A DNA stretch of 64,000 nucleotides from Scylla paramamosain. Its lineage: Eukaryota > Arthropoda > Malacostraca > Decapoda > Portunidae. This document shows positions 35,815-49,080 of this stretch, one piece after another. Position 1 is the stretch's first letter; each line of letters begins with the position of its first letter. Location of the stretch: contig NC_087158.1 in assembly GCF_035594125.1 (NCBI RefSeq), positions 5,008,001 through 5,072,000 of the forward strand, given 5' to 3'. A model generated the notes under the pieces. That model worked only from the letters and a program-made list of their open reading frames with translations. It searched no databases and was not told where the DNA came from. The position numbers were made by a program, and so were the translations under genes.

Positions 35815-38800
35815 TGGAGGAAACAGTAGACACCTGCCGAAACGATAATTACTCCCAGTGAGGTCTAAAGCACTGTTCAGGGGGTGCTGTGAACTTATCA
35901 GTAAACCCAGTTGTGACCTCACTGAACGTTTCCCTTTGTGTCTCACAACACAAGGGGGCAGTCACAGCCTGCCCTCTAAAGACAACTCTCTTCCTTCACA
36001 CAAAACTACAAGCACCAAATAACACACACACCCTTCACTCAAAAATTTTAAAATCATGGCGACTCCTACACCAGCCTCGGAGTCCCCATCTGGGGAGGAG
36101 ACCATAAATGTCCCCAGGTCGGACTGCCTTTCTGTCGACGACCCTAAGTGTCTTGACACCACCCCTCAACTTTTTCTTCATTAACTTCTGCAACATTCGC
36201 GGTCTAAGATCTAATTTTCAATCTGTAGAACACCACCTCTCCTCTTCTAAACCTCATCCTCTTTTCCTCACTGAAACTCAGGTGTCTGAGGCAACTGACA
36301 GTAGCCCCTTTTCTGTTCCCTCCTACTTTCTCTATCCTCATTTTCGATCCAAAGCTGGATGCTGCGTTTATGTGCGCAATGACTTAACCTGCTCTCGTGC
36401 CCACGCTCTTGAATCTTCCGAGTTTTCCACCATCTGGCTACGACTACAGAGTCATTCTTATACTAAATTTATCTGTGCTGTATACCTCTCTCCTAACTCC
36501 TCTGACTATAAGAAATTCTTTGACTACTTAACTTCCAAAGTAGAGCACATTCTGACCCTCTTCCCTTTTGCAGAGATCTCCATTCTTGGAGACTTCAATG
36601 TTCACCACCAGCTTTGGCTTTCCTCTCCCTTCACTGACCATCCTGGTGAACTAGTCTACAACTTTGCTATCCTCCATGACCTAGAGCAATTGGTACAACA
36701 CCCTACTCGTATTCCTGACCGTCTTGGAGATACGCCCAACATTCTTGACCTTTTCCTAACCTCTAATCCTTCTGCTTATGCTGTCACCCTTTCTTCTCCG
36801 TTGGGCTCCTCCGATCACAATCTCATATCTTTATCTTGTCCTATCACTCCAATCCCTCCTCAGGATCCCCCTAAGCGAAGGTGCCTCTGGCGTTTTGCCT
36901 CTGCTAGTTGGGGGGACCTGAGGAGGTATTTTGCTGATTTTCCTTGGAATGACTACTGCTTCCGTGTCAGAGACCCGTCTTTGTGTGCTGAGCGCATAAC
37001 AGAGGTGATAGTGTCTGGCATGGAGGCGTACATTCCTCACTCTTTTTCTCGTCCTAAACCTTCTAAACCTTGGTTTAACACAGCTTGTTCTCGTGCTATA
37101 CATGATAGAGAGGTGGCCCACAAAAGGTACTTAAGCCTTCCATCACCAGAATCTCATGCACTTTATATTTCTGCCCGGAACCATGCCAAGTCTGTTCTCC
37201 AACTAGCCAAAAACTCCTTCATTAACAGAAAATGTCAAAACCTTTCAAGATCTAACTCCCTTCGTGATTTATGGCATCTAGTCAAAAATATCTCCAATAA
37301 CTTTGCTTCTTTTTCTTTCCCTCCTCTACTTCAACCAGATGGCACCACTGCTATCACAGCTATTTCTAAAGCTGAACTCTTCGCTCAAACCTTTGCTAAA
37401 AATTCTACCTTGAACGATTCTGGGCTTGTTCCTCCTTCTCCTCCACCCTCTGACTACTTTATGCCACCTATTAAAATTCTTCGCAATGATGTTTTCCATG
37501 CCCTCACTGGCCTAAACCCTCGGAAGGCTTATGGACCTGATGGGGTCCCTCCTATTGTTCTCCGAAACTTTGCCTCCGTGCTTGCACCTTGCCTAGTCAA
37601 ACTCTTTCAGCTCTGTCTGTCAACATCTACCTTTCCTTCTTGCTGGAAGTTTACCTACATTCAACCTGTTCCTAAAAAGGGTGACCGCTCTAATCCCTTA
37701 AACTACCGTCCTATTGCTTTAATTTCCTGCTTATCTAAAGTTTTTGAATCTATCCTCAACAGGAAGATTCTTAAACATCTATCACTTCACAACCTGATCG
37801 CCAGTATGGGTTCCGTCAAGGCCGCTCTACTGGTGATCTTCTGGCTTTCCTTACTAAGTCTTGGTCATCCTCTTTTAGAGATTTTGGTGAAACTTTTGCT
37901 GTTGCCTAGGACATATCAAAAGCCTTTGATAGAGTCTGGCACAAAGCTTTGATTTCCAAACTACCCTCCTACGGTTTCTATCCTTCTCTCTGTAACTTCA
38001 TCTCAAGTTTCCTTTCTGACCGTTCTATTGCTGCTGTGGTAGACGGTCACTGTTCTTCTCCCAAATCTATTAACAATGGTGTTCCTCAGGGTTCTGTCCT
38101 GTCACCCACTCTCTTATTATTATTCATTAATGATCTTCTAAACCAAACTTATTGTCCTATCCACTCCTACGCTGATGATACCACCCTGCACTTTTCCACG
38201 TCTTTTCATAGACGTCCAACCCTTCAGGAGGTAAACATATCACGCAGGGAAGGCACAGAACGCCTGACTTGTGAACTTTCTAAAATTTCTGATTGGGGCA
38301 GAGGAAACTTGGTATTGTTCAATGCCTCAAAAACTCAATTCCTCCATCTATCAACTTGACACAACCTTCCAGACAACTATCCCCTCTTCTTCAATGACAC
38401 TCAACTGTCCCCCTCTTCTACACTGAACATCCTCGGTCTGTCCTTTACTTATAATCTGAACTGTAAACTTCATATCTCATCTCTAGCTAAAACAGCTTCT
38501 ATGATGTTAGCTGTTCTGAGCTTCTGACTCTGTACAAGGGCCTTATCCGTCCATGTATGGAGTATGCTTCACATGTCTGGGGGGTTTCCACTCATACTGC
38601 TCTTCTAGACAGAGTGGAATCAAAAGCTTTTCGTCTCATCAACTCCTCTCCTCTAACTGACTGTCTTCAGCCTCTCTCTCATTGCCGCAATGTTGCATAT
38701 CTAGCTGTCTTCTACCGCTATTTTCATGCTAACTGCTCTTCTGATCTTGCTAACTGCATGCCTCCCCTCCTTCCACGGCCTCGCTGCACAAGACTTTCTT

Positions 38801-39087
38801 CTTTCTCTCACCCCTATTCTGTCCACCTCTCTAACGCAAAAGTTAACCAGTATTCTCAATCATTCATCTCTTTCTCTGGTAAACTCTGGAACTCCCTGCC
38901 TGCTTCTGTATTTCCACCTTCCTATGACTTGAATTCCTTCAAGAGGGAGGTTTCAAGACACTTATGCACCAATTTTTGACCACTGCTTTGACCCTTTTAT
39001 GGGACTGGCATTTCAGTGGGCATTTTTTTTATTAGATTTTTTTTGCCCTTGGGCCAGTATCCTTCCTACATAAAAAAAAAAAAAAAA
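35815..39087 (+). mobile_element. Non-LTR retrotransposon LINE-A, copy 1 (near full length, inactive)
   Basis: A ~3.27-kb element with a 5' leader (AGTAGACACCTGCC at 35825), one interrupted endonuclease-plus-RT reading frame and a 3' region ending CCTTCCTACAT followed by poly-A (39072-39087). No separate ORF1 is seen. RT motifs (GVPQGSVLSP, YADD) are of the type found in jockey/CR1-like elements. The short single-ORF layout is unusual for jockey itself, so I leave the clade open. It is inserted into satellite monomers, which resume at 39088 in the same orientation. I cannot identify a clear target-site duplication. Copy 2 at 59910-63163 is very similar. The first few bases are ambiguous because GGAGGA precedes both copies. 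Confidence 0.9.
36056..38979 (+). pseudogene. LINE-A copy 1 endonuclease/reverse transcriptase, frameshifted
   Basis: The likely original start is the ATG at 36056 (MATPTPASES), which in copy 2 reads straight into the endonuclease. In copy 1 a one-base difference near 36160 shifts the frame. The long open stretch 36108-37952 (614 codons) carries the endonuclease: [11 protein letters not shown] at about residue 26, [12 protein letters not shown] with D near 162, and SSDHNLIS with D236/H237. It continues into the N-terminal RT (PVPKKGD near 520, NYRPIALIS near 532). A 7-bp deletion near 37795 breaks the frame. RT resumes at 37949-38359 with GVPQGSVLSP (38078) and YADD (38168), stops at TGA 38357, and after a small deletion near 38525 resumes at 38557-38979 (MEYASHVWG to SFKREVSRHL). 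The protein would cleave DNA and copy RNA by target-primed reverse transcription. The breaks make it inactive. Confidence 0.9.
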
Positions 39088-42000
39088 TATGGAGAGAGAA
39101 AACAAAAATGATCAAAATGTGTATCTTGACTGTTTTCACATTGATAGGTAGCAAAGCGCAAGAAATGTACTCAAAACGCCCTATAAGGTGAAAGGAAACA
39201 AAATAGCTTTTCGAATGTTTATATGCGTGCTAGGCAACAAAACACTGAAAAGTATGGAAAACACCCAATATGGGAAAACAAAACATCATTTCTAAAAACG
39301 TCTTTTTTCAGTGTTTTTAAGCTACTTTCGTAACAAAACGCTAAAACGCATTCAAAATATCCTTTATGGAATTTTTTGGAGTATTTATGGAGTATTTTCA
39401 GTTTTTTTAAGCTTTTTAAGTAGAAAAATGGCAAAATGCATGCATGGGGAAACGAAAAGACATTACGAGAAACGTGTATTATTAGTGTTTTGAGCATTTT
39501 TGGTGCCGAAACTCTAAAACGCATGAATAGCACACTATATGGAGAAACAGAATAACATTGCCAAAAACGTGCATTTTCAGTGTATTTCACATTGTTAAGA
39601 GCCATAACGCCAAAATGCATGAAAAGTACCCATTATGGGGAAAGGAAACGATATTTCCAGTAACGTGTCTTTTGAGAATTTATGAGCTTGTTAGGCACCA
39701 TAACGCTAAAAAGCATAGTAAACACACTATATTGAAAAAAAGAAAAATAAACATAATAAAAAACGTGTCTCTTGAGTCTTTTTAGCTACTTACATACTAA
39801 AACATTAAAACGTGTACAAAACACCCCTGTATGGAGATACAAAAAAAAAAAAAGTATTTTGTGTTTTTGAGATTGTTTCGTAGAAAAACCATATATGGTG
39901 AAACGAAAAAAAAAAGTGTATTAGTAGAAAAGCACGAAAATACAGGAAAAGTACCCTATATGGGGAAACGAAAAGACTTTTCGAGAAACGTGTATTAGGT
40001 GTGGTTTTGAGCATCTTAAGTACCAAAAGTCAAAATAGAAATATATTACCAAAATCGTGCATTTTGAGTGCATTTCACATTGTTAGACAGCAAACGGCAA
40101 AACGCATGTAAAGTACTTACTGTACATGAGGAAAATATACGAAATTTCCAGAAACGTATCTTTTTAGTGTTTGTGAGCGTGTTAGACACCAAAATATTAA
40201 AAGAAAACATGGAAATCACCATATATGGGAATAAAAATCAACATTACAAAAACGTGTCCTTGGAGTGTTTATCAGCTTCTTACGAACCAGAACTATAAAA
40301 AGTAGGCAAAAACACTCTTTATGTAAGAACAATAACATTACCAAAAACAAATATTTTGAGTTTTCAAATTCTTACGTAGAAAAACGCAAAAATGAAAGCA
40401 GAAAACCCTATATATGGAAGCGAAATGATATTACAAGAAACGTGCATTATAAATGTTTTCAACTTCTTTGGTACCAAAATGAGAAAACGCATGAACAGCA
40501 TTCTAAAGGTGAAACAGATCAACAATACCAATTTCATGATTTCATGAGACGTGTCTTTTGAGTCTTTATGAGCGTTGTGTGCATCAAAACGCTAAAAAAA
40601 AAAAGTATGGAAAACACCCTATATGGTAAAATAAAATAACATTACCAAAAACGTTTCTTTTCACGTTTTTTTTTTTTTTTTTACTTACGTACCAAATTTT
40701 TGAAAAGCATAAAAAAAAAGAATAAGCAGTGTACATTTACCAGAAACGTATACTTTGAGTGTTTTAGAGCATGTTACGTAGAAAAATGCAAAACTGGAAA
40801 GTATTCTATGTGGGAAAACGAAATGACATTACGAGAAGCGTGTAACTATTTGAGCTTCTTAAGTACCAAAATGCTTAGAAATAGTACTCTATATAGAGAA
40901 ATAGAAAAACATTACCAAAAAGTGTATTTTGATTTTTTTTTTCACATTAATTGGTACCAAAACGCTAAAATGTAAGCAAAGCCCCATATGAGTGGAAAGA
41001 AAACTACTTTAACAGAAACGTGTCTTTTGATTGTTTTAAAGAGTGTTAGTCACCAAATCTCTTAATAATATGGAAATCACCTTATATAGTAATACAAAAG
41101 AACATTATGAAAAACGTATCTTTTGAGTGTATTTCAACTACATACGTACCAACACGCTCAAAACGCATGCAAAACAGAATAGAAAAAAAAAAGAATAAAA
41201 AGAATATTATGAATGTTTTTGAGTTTGTTATGTAGAAAAAACGAAATACGGAGAAAAGAAAAAAAGATTTCCAGAAACGTGTCTTTTGAGTGTTTATGAC
41301 CGTCTTAGGTACCCCCCCCAAAAAAAAAAAAAAACATTAAAGCTTCCTATATGGGGAAAGAAAACAACATTAACATATACGTGTCTTTTGAGTGTTTTTG
41401 AGCTACTTACGTACCAAAACGCTAAAACGCATACAAAACACCTTCTATGGAGAAAGACAATAACATTACTAAAAACGAGTATTTTCATTGTTTTGTTACG
41501 TAAAAAAATGCGAAAATGCATGGAAAGTACCTTATATATGGAAATGAAAAAAACATTACGTGTCACGAGTATTAGTAGTGTTTATGAGCTTTTTATGTAC
41601 CGAAATGCTAAAACGCACGAATCGCAGTGAACATTGAGAAAGTGAACAACACTACCAAAAATGTGTATTGTCACTTGCCAAAATCGCCAAAATCCATGCA
41701 AAACACCCTATATTGGGAAAAGAAATGTTATTTCAGAAACGTGTCTTTCCAGTGCCTATGAGCGTGTTAGGCACCAGAACGCTACAAAGATTGGAAGCCT
41801 TCCAATAAAGGGGAAAAAAAAAAGTTGTTTTTGAGTGTTTTTGAGTTTCTTGCGTACCAAAAGCTAAACCGCACGCAAAATAATCTCTTAGACTTTACGA
41901 GTGCTTTCAGTTGACTTGAGCTTGTTACGTACAAAAAACGCTAAAATGTATGGAAAGTATACAATATGGAGAATCGAAAAGGACATTACGTGAAACGTGT

Positions 42001-42338
42001 ATTGTGAGTGTTTTTGGTCTTCTCAGGTACCAAAATGCGAAAACGCATAATAGCACTGTGTATGGACGACCAAATTAACAAAAACGTGTATTTTGAATGG
42101 GTTTCACATTGCTGTTTCAATATATTTAATATTCTTAATAAGGAAAACAACAGAATGTCTTCAAAGCACCCTATATGGGGAAGGGAAGCGAGATTTTCAG
42201 AAACGTGTCTTTCGAGTGTTTATGAGCGTGCTACGCAACAAAACAATAAAAGAATTGAACTTACCATATATGGGAAAACAAAATAACATTACCAAAAACG
42301 TCTCTTTTCAGTGTTTATGAGCTCTTTATTTACCTAAA

Positions 42339-42448
<110 letters not shown>

Positions 42449-44252
42449 GACAGAATGCATCTTAAGCTCCCTATATGGTGAAACAAAAAGCATTAAGAGA
42501 AACATGTATTAAGAGTGTTTTTGAGCTTTTTACGTACGAAAACGGTAAAAGGCATGAAAAAACAAAGCAATATTACAAAAAAAAAATCGCGTTTTTTAAG
42601 TGTATTTTGACATCGTTAGGTACCAAAACGCCAAAAAAAAAAATGCATGTAAAACACTTAATGTGGAGGAAAGGAAACGATATTTTAAAAGCGTATTTTT
42701 TTTTCCAGTGTTTATGAGCCTGTTACAAAACAAAACGCTAAAAAGCAGAGAAAACTTTTTTAACTACTTACGTACCAAAACGCTAAAACGCATAGAAAAT
42801 GCCCTTTCTGGAGAAACTGAATAATATTATATAAAAAAAAAAAAAAACAAGTATTTTGAGTTTTTTTTTTTGAGATTGTTACGTACAAAAACGCCAAAAT
42901 GTAAGTAAAGTACCATATATGGAAAGATGAAAAGACATTACGAGAAACGTGTATTTCGTGTTTTTTTTTTTTTTTAGCTTTTTAGGTTCGAAAACTTGAA
43001 AATGCATAATAACACTCTATAAGGAGAAACAAAAGAACATTACCAAAAACGTGTATTTTGAGTGTATTTCACATTGATAGGTACCAAAACGCAAAAATGC
43101 ATGCGAAAACATCCTATATGAGGAAAGGAAATGAGATTTATAGAAACGTGTCTTTTGAGTGTTTAATGAGCGTATAAACCACCAAAACGATAAAAGTCAT
43201 CGAAAGCACCCTGTATAGGGAAATAAAACATTACTAAAACCATGTCTTTTCATTTTTTTTTTTAGCTAAATATGTACCAAAAATACTAGAACACATACAA
43301 AAACACTTTACGGAGAAATAATATAACTTTACCAAAAAAATAATTTTTTTTTTCAGTGTTTACGTTGGAAAATGCCAAAATTTATGTAAAGTTCCCTATA
43401 TGGTGAAACGAAAAGATATTACAAAAATGCGTGTTATGAGAGTTTTTGAGCTTCTTAGGTACCAAATTCTAAAATGCATGAACAACACTCAATATCGAGA
43501 AACAGAACCAAATTACCAAAAACGAGTATTTTGATTTTTTTTTTTTATTATTACGTGCCAAAAGGACAAGATGCATGCAAAATACTTTATATGGAGAAAC
43601 GAAACGACATTATCAGAAATGTATCTTTTGAATTTTTTTTTTATTGTAATAGGTACCATTACAATAAATGGCCTGGAAATCACTTGATAATGGGAACAGA
43701 AGAACAAAATACGTGTCTTTTGAGTGTTTTTGAACTTCTTACTTAACGAAACACAAAAACGGATGCAAAACAACCTTTATGGAGAAACATAATGTCATTA
43801 CCTAAAACAAGTATTTTGAGAGTTTTTGTTCCTTTTATTTTTGAGATTTTAACGCAGAAAAGCGTCAAAAAAAAAAGAAAAAAACGTGCAGAGTACTCTA
43901 TACGGGGGAAACGAAAAAAAAAAAAAAAAAATTCGAGAAACGTGTATTACGAGTGATTTTGAGTTTCTAAGGTAGCAAAGTGTTAAAACGCCTGGATAGC
44001 ACTCTATATGGTGAAGCAGAACAACATTACAAAAGATGTATATTTTCAGTTTATTTCACATTATTAGGTACCAAAGCCCTATAATGCATGTAAAGCACCA
44101 TATATGGGGAAAGGAAACGAGATTACCAGAAGCGTGTCTTGAGTGTTTATGAGAGTGCTACTTTCTAAAACGCTAAAAATTATGGAAAATACCCTAAATA
44201 GAAAAATCTATTTTTTTTTTATCTTTTATCTTTTATGGAGGAATTGAATGTC

Positions 44253-44392
<140 letters not shown>

Positions 44393-45105
44393 ACATACTG
44401 TGTGTTTTTAAGCTTGTTACGTAAAAAAAATCCCAAAAATGCATGTAAAGTACAGTAAAAATGGGAAACGAAAAGACATTACGAGAGAACTATATTATGT
44501 TTGTTTTGAGCTTCTTATGTACCAAAAAACGAAAACGTATGAATACCACTCTCTACAGAAAAAAAGTACAGTACGTAGAAAACAATACGAAAAACGTGTA
44601 TTTTCAGTGTATTTCACATTCTTAGGTACCATAACGAGAAAATGCATGTAAAGCACCATATATGGGAAAAAGATCCGAGATTTCCAGAAACCTTTTTTTA
44701 CGTATTTTGAGCATGTTTTTAAAAAAAACATGGAAATCACCCTTTTTGGGAATAAAGAGGAACATTACTAAAAAACGCGTCTTTTAAGTGTGCTATTACT
44801 TACCAAAACTATAAAACGCATGCAAAACACCTTTTATAGAGAAAAAAAAGTATACCATTACCAAAAATAAATATTTCCAGTTTTTATTTTGTTACGTAAA
44901 AAAACGTGAAAATAAATGCAGAATACCCTATATAGAGAAACGAAACGACATTACGAGAAACGTGTATTATGAAAACGCGTTTATGCCACTCTATATGGTG
45001 AGATAGAAGAACATTACCAAAAACATTTAATATGAGTGTTTTTCACGTTGTTAAATACGAAAAAAAAAACACCAAAATACATACATACAAAAAAGGCATG
45101 AATAG

Positions 45106-45252
<147 letters not shown>

Positions 45253-47560
45253 GAAAAACGTAAATTTTGAGTGTATTTTACATTGTTAGGTATAAGAAAT
45301 TTAAAATGCATGCAAGGCACATTATATAAGGAAATTATACGATATTTCCAGACACATGTCTTTTGTATGTTTATGAGCGTGAAAGGCACCAAAAAGAAGA
45401 AAAATAAAAAAGCATGGAAAGCATCCTATATAAAAAGAATAAATAAATAAATAAATAAAGAATTACTAAAAGCAACTCTGTTCAGTTTGCTACATACAAA
45501 CCAAAAAGTTAAACCGCATGCAAAAAACACTGTACGGAAAAAAAAAAGTGTAATTTTAACAAAAATATGTGTTGCGAGTGTTTTTGAGGTTTTACGTAGA
45601 AAATTACAAAATTTTAGCAAAGTACTCTATATGTGGACACGAATAAATATTTCGAAAATTGTGTATTATTAGAGTTTTGAGCTTTTTAGGTATCAATTAC
45701 TAAAAACACATGAATAACACTCTATATCGAGAAAAAAAAAAATAATAATGACCATTATTAGGTAACAAAACGCCAAGATGCATGTAAAGTCCCCTATATG
45801 AAGAAACGAAACGACATTAAAAGAAACGTGCTTTTGAATGTTTTTGAGCGTGTTAGGTACCAAAATTCTAAATAGCATGGAAATTACATTATATGGGGAT
45901 ACAAAAGAATATTATGAAAGACATGTCTTTTCAGTGTTTTTGAACATCTTACGTACCAAAACGCTAAAACGCTTACAGAACACCTTTTATGAAGAAAAAT
46001 AATAACTATCATAAACAAGCATTTCGACAATTTTTGAGCTTGTTATGCAGATAAACAACAAAGTACATGCAAAATACCTACATGGGAAAACGAAAAGACA
46101 TTACATAAAACGTGTATTTTGAGTGATTTCAGGCTTCTTAGGTACCTAATTGTTAAAACCCCTCAAATATTTTGAGTGTTTTTGAGCTTGTTAAGTAAAA
46201 AAAACGTCAAAATCCTAGGTGGAGAAACGAAAATACATTACGAGAAACGTGTATTATAAGTGTTTCTGTTTTTGGTACCAAAACGCTGAAACTCGTAAGT
46301 ATATGGAGAAACAGAACAGTATTACCAAAAACATGTATTTTGAATGTTTTCACATTGTTAGGTACATAAAAGGCAAAATTACACACAAAGCACCATATAT
46401 GGGGAAAGGAGACGACATTTCCATAAACGTGTCTTTTCAGCTTTTATAAGCGTGCTAGCCAGCAAAACACTAAAAAACATGGAAAACATTTTATATAAGA
46501 CAAGAAAGCATTACAAAAAAAATGCCACTTTTTAATTTTTTTAAAGCTATTTAAGTATAAAAACGTTAATATGCATGCAAAAACATCCTTCATGGAGAAA
46601 CATAGTAATATTACCATAAACAAGTATTTTATGTTTTGAGCTCATTAAGTACCAAAACGCGAAAACGCATGAATAGCACTCTAAATGAAGAAACAGAAAA
46701 ACATTACCAAAATCGTATATTTTGAGTATATTTAACATTATTAGGTAAAAAAAAAAAAAACGCCAAAATGCATGCAAAGCTCCCTATATGGGGAAAGGAA
46801 ACGAGGTTTCCAGAAATGTGTATTTTGAGTGTTTCTGAGAGTGCTTCGCACCAAAAAACAATAAAAAGCATGGACATCACCGTTTATGTAAAAATGAAAC
46901 AATACTACCAAAATTGTCCTTTTACTGTTTTTCAGCTGTTTACGAACCAAAAATACTAAAATACATGCAAAACACCGTTTATGGAGAAACAGAATAACAT
47001 TACCAAGAACAAGTATTTAGAGTGTTTTGAGCTTCTTACGTAATAAAAAATAAAAAACGCCAAAATTCATACAAGGTGTAATATATATGGGAAATCAAAG
47101 GACATTACGACAGACGTGTATAATGAGCAATCTATATGAAGAAAAAGAATAATTACCAAAAACATATATTTTGAGTGTATATCACATTATTAGGCAACAA
47201 AACGCAAAAATACATGCAAAGTACCCTATATAGTGAAAAAAAAAAGACATTTCCTGAAACGTGTTTTTTTGTTAATGAGTATTCTAAATGGGAAAAGACG
47301 AAAAGACGAAAAAAAAAAAACGAAAAGACATTACGAAAAACGTGTGTTATGATGAGCGCAAAAAGAGGTGAATAGCACTCAATATAGAAAAACAGAACAT
47401 TATTAAAAACGTATATTTTGAGTGTCTCACATTATTTGATACAAAAACGCAAAACTGAGAGTGTTAAGCACCAAAATGCTAAAAAAAAAAAAAAAAATTG
47501 AAATCACCGAATGTGGAATAGCAAAACATTACCAAAAGACGTCCCTTTTCAGTGTTTTTG

Positions 47561-48140
47561 ATCTGACCACAAATAGTAACAAACAGAATAACACCAAGAG
47601 TACTGCCATTAATTAAGGAGAATGGCGAGTTTTTTGCTGACAGACAAACAAACAGACTCAAGATGCACATAAAACAACTCCAAACTTTTATTTTTTTTAC
47701 TTTTCGCAGCGATCAGTGTATAATCGTTTGCTTTTCAGGAAACTCTTTGTTCTATCAAAAGAAAAAAAAAAAAGCTCGTCGCAACGTCGTTGTTGTACAA
47801 TCACAGTTGCAAGTGGCGCTGTGTAACTCGTGTGGCTGGCAAACACTGGTTAGCAGGATAACGTGCACGGTGAGTCACGCAGACCACGTGTTGGTAAGGA
47901 AGAGGGAAAATAAAAGAAGTGATAAACTGCAAGGTCATATAAGGAGACACTTGAGCTGAACACCACAGATAATTAGTGACGAACATGAAGTGTCTTCTTC
48001 AGAGGAAGGAGATCCTGGAACAGTCTGCCTCAAAACATCACGTCCATCACTAACTTCACTAACTTCACTCGGCTAAAAAGCACCTGCTCCATAATTATAA
48101 AGAATAAGTGTCTATGACCATCTTGGTATTTCCATTTTGT

Positions 48141-48148
<8 letters not shown>
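47561..48148. other. Unassigned non-satellite sequence
   Basis: About 590 bp of more balanced composition follow the satellite edge. I find no long open frame, no splice-consistent coding pattern and no known RNA here. Short frames on both strands lack recognisable motifs. Confidence 0.5.

Positions 48149-48206
<58 letters not shown>
48149..48206. repeat. (TG)n microsatellite
   Basis: A TG tract preceded by a short TATATA run. Confidence 0.95.
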
Positions 48207-48566
<360 letters not shown>

Positions 48567-48567
<1 letters not shown>

Positions 48568-48772
48568 ATGTATGAAAGTATTTATGTGCGTTTTTACATG
48601 TATGTGCTCATGTGCTTGTGTATGTCTCTATTTACGTGCGTACGTGTTCTTATATGGACTTGTGTTTATGTGTGCATATACAAGTAATGCACGCATGTCA
48701 TGTATACTTGTAATACATGTATATAATGTAAGTATGCATGCATGTGTGTGTATGTATGCACTGCTTATTATT
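48567..48772. repeat. Degenerate TG/TATG-rich sequence
   Basis: Decayed GTATGT-type low-complexity sequence, ending where the RT fragment starts. Confidence 0.7.
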
Positions 48773-49080
48773 AATGGACGATACAGTTATACTTGCCACT
48801 TCAAGAGACGTGTGTGAAAGGAAGGTTAATATTCTGTTTGATTTATGTAATGAGTATGGCATCATTTTAAATGAAAAGTAATTTAAGATCTTTGTTATAA
48901 ATGTGAATAATAAAGAAAAATTATATTTTTATAATAATAATGTGAATATACAATATTGTCCTAAATATCTGTGCAAGGTTTATGGATGACGTCAAAGCAA
49001 GCTCGGTGATCTCACTTCATCATCCCGCTATGTCTGTATTAGTTGATAAATTCGCTATTTTCTTTAACACTAATATTGAC
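48773..49080 (+). pseudogene. RT fragment from another LINE family (catalytic DD region)
   Basis: Translation from 48773 begins MDDTVILATSRDVCERK, resembling the [YF]xDDT catalytic turn of non-LTR reverse transcriptases followed by the usual alpha-helical segment (VNILFDLCNEYGIILNEK). An in-frame TAA follows, then FKIFVINVNN. After a one-base shift near 48985 come DDVKASSVISLHHPA and VDKFAIFFNTNID, like the YLGSxFTxDGxxxxSV segment downstream of the RT palm. The first position of the box is M instead of A. The 5' side is lost into TG-rich sequence and the 3' side is cut by the LINE-A tail at 49081. The family is not LINE-A or LINE-B. This is recognised from motif memory, not alignment. Confidence 0.7.

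Noticed and set aside
36831..37121. Antisense frames inside LINE-A (also 60291-60542, 60907-61197)
   Set aside because: They lie opposite the endonuclease-RT frame and lack domains of their own.
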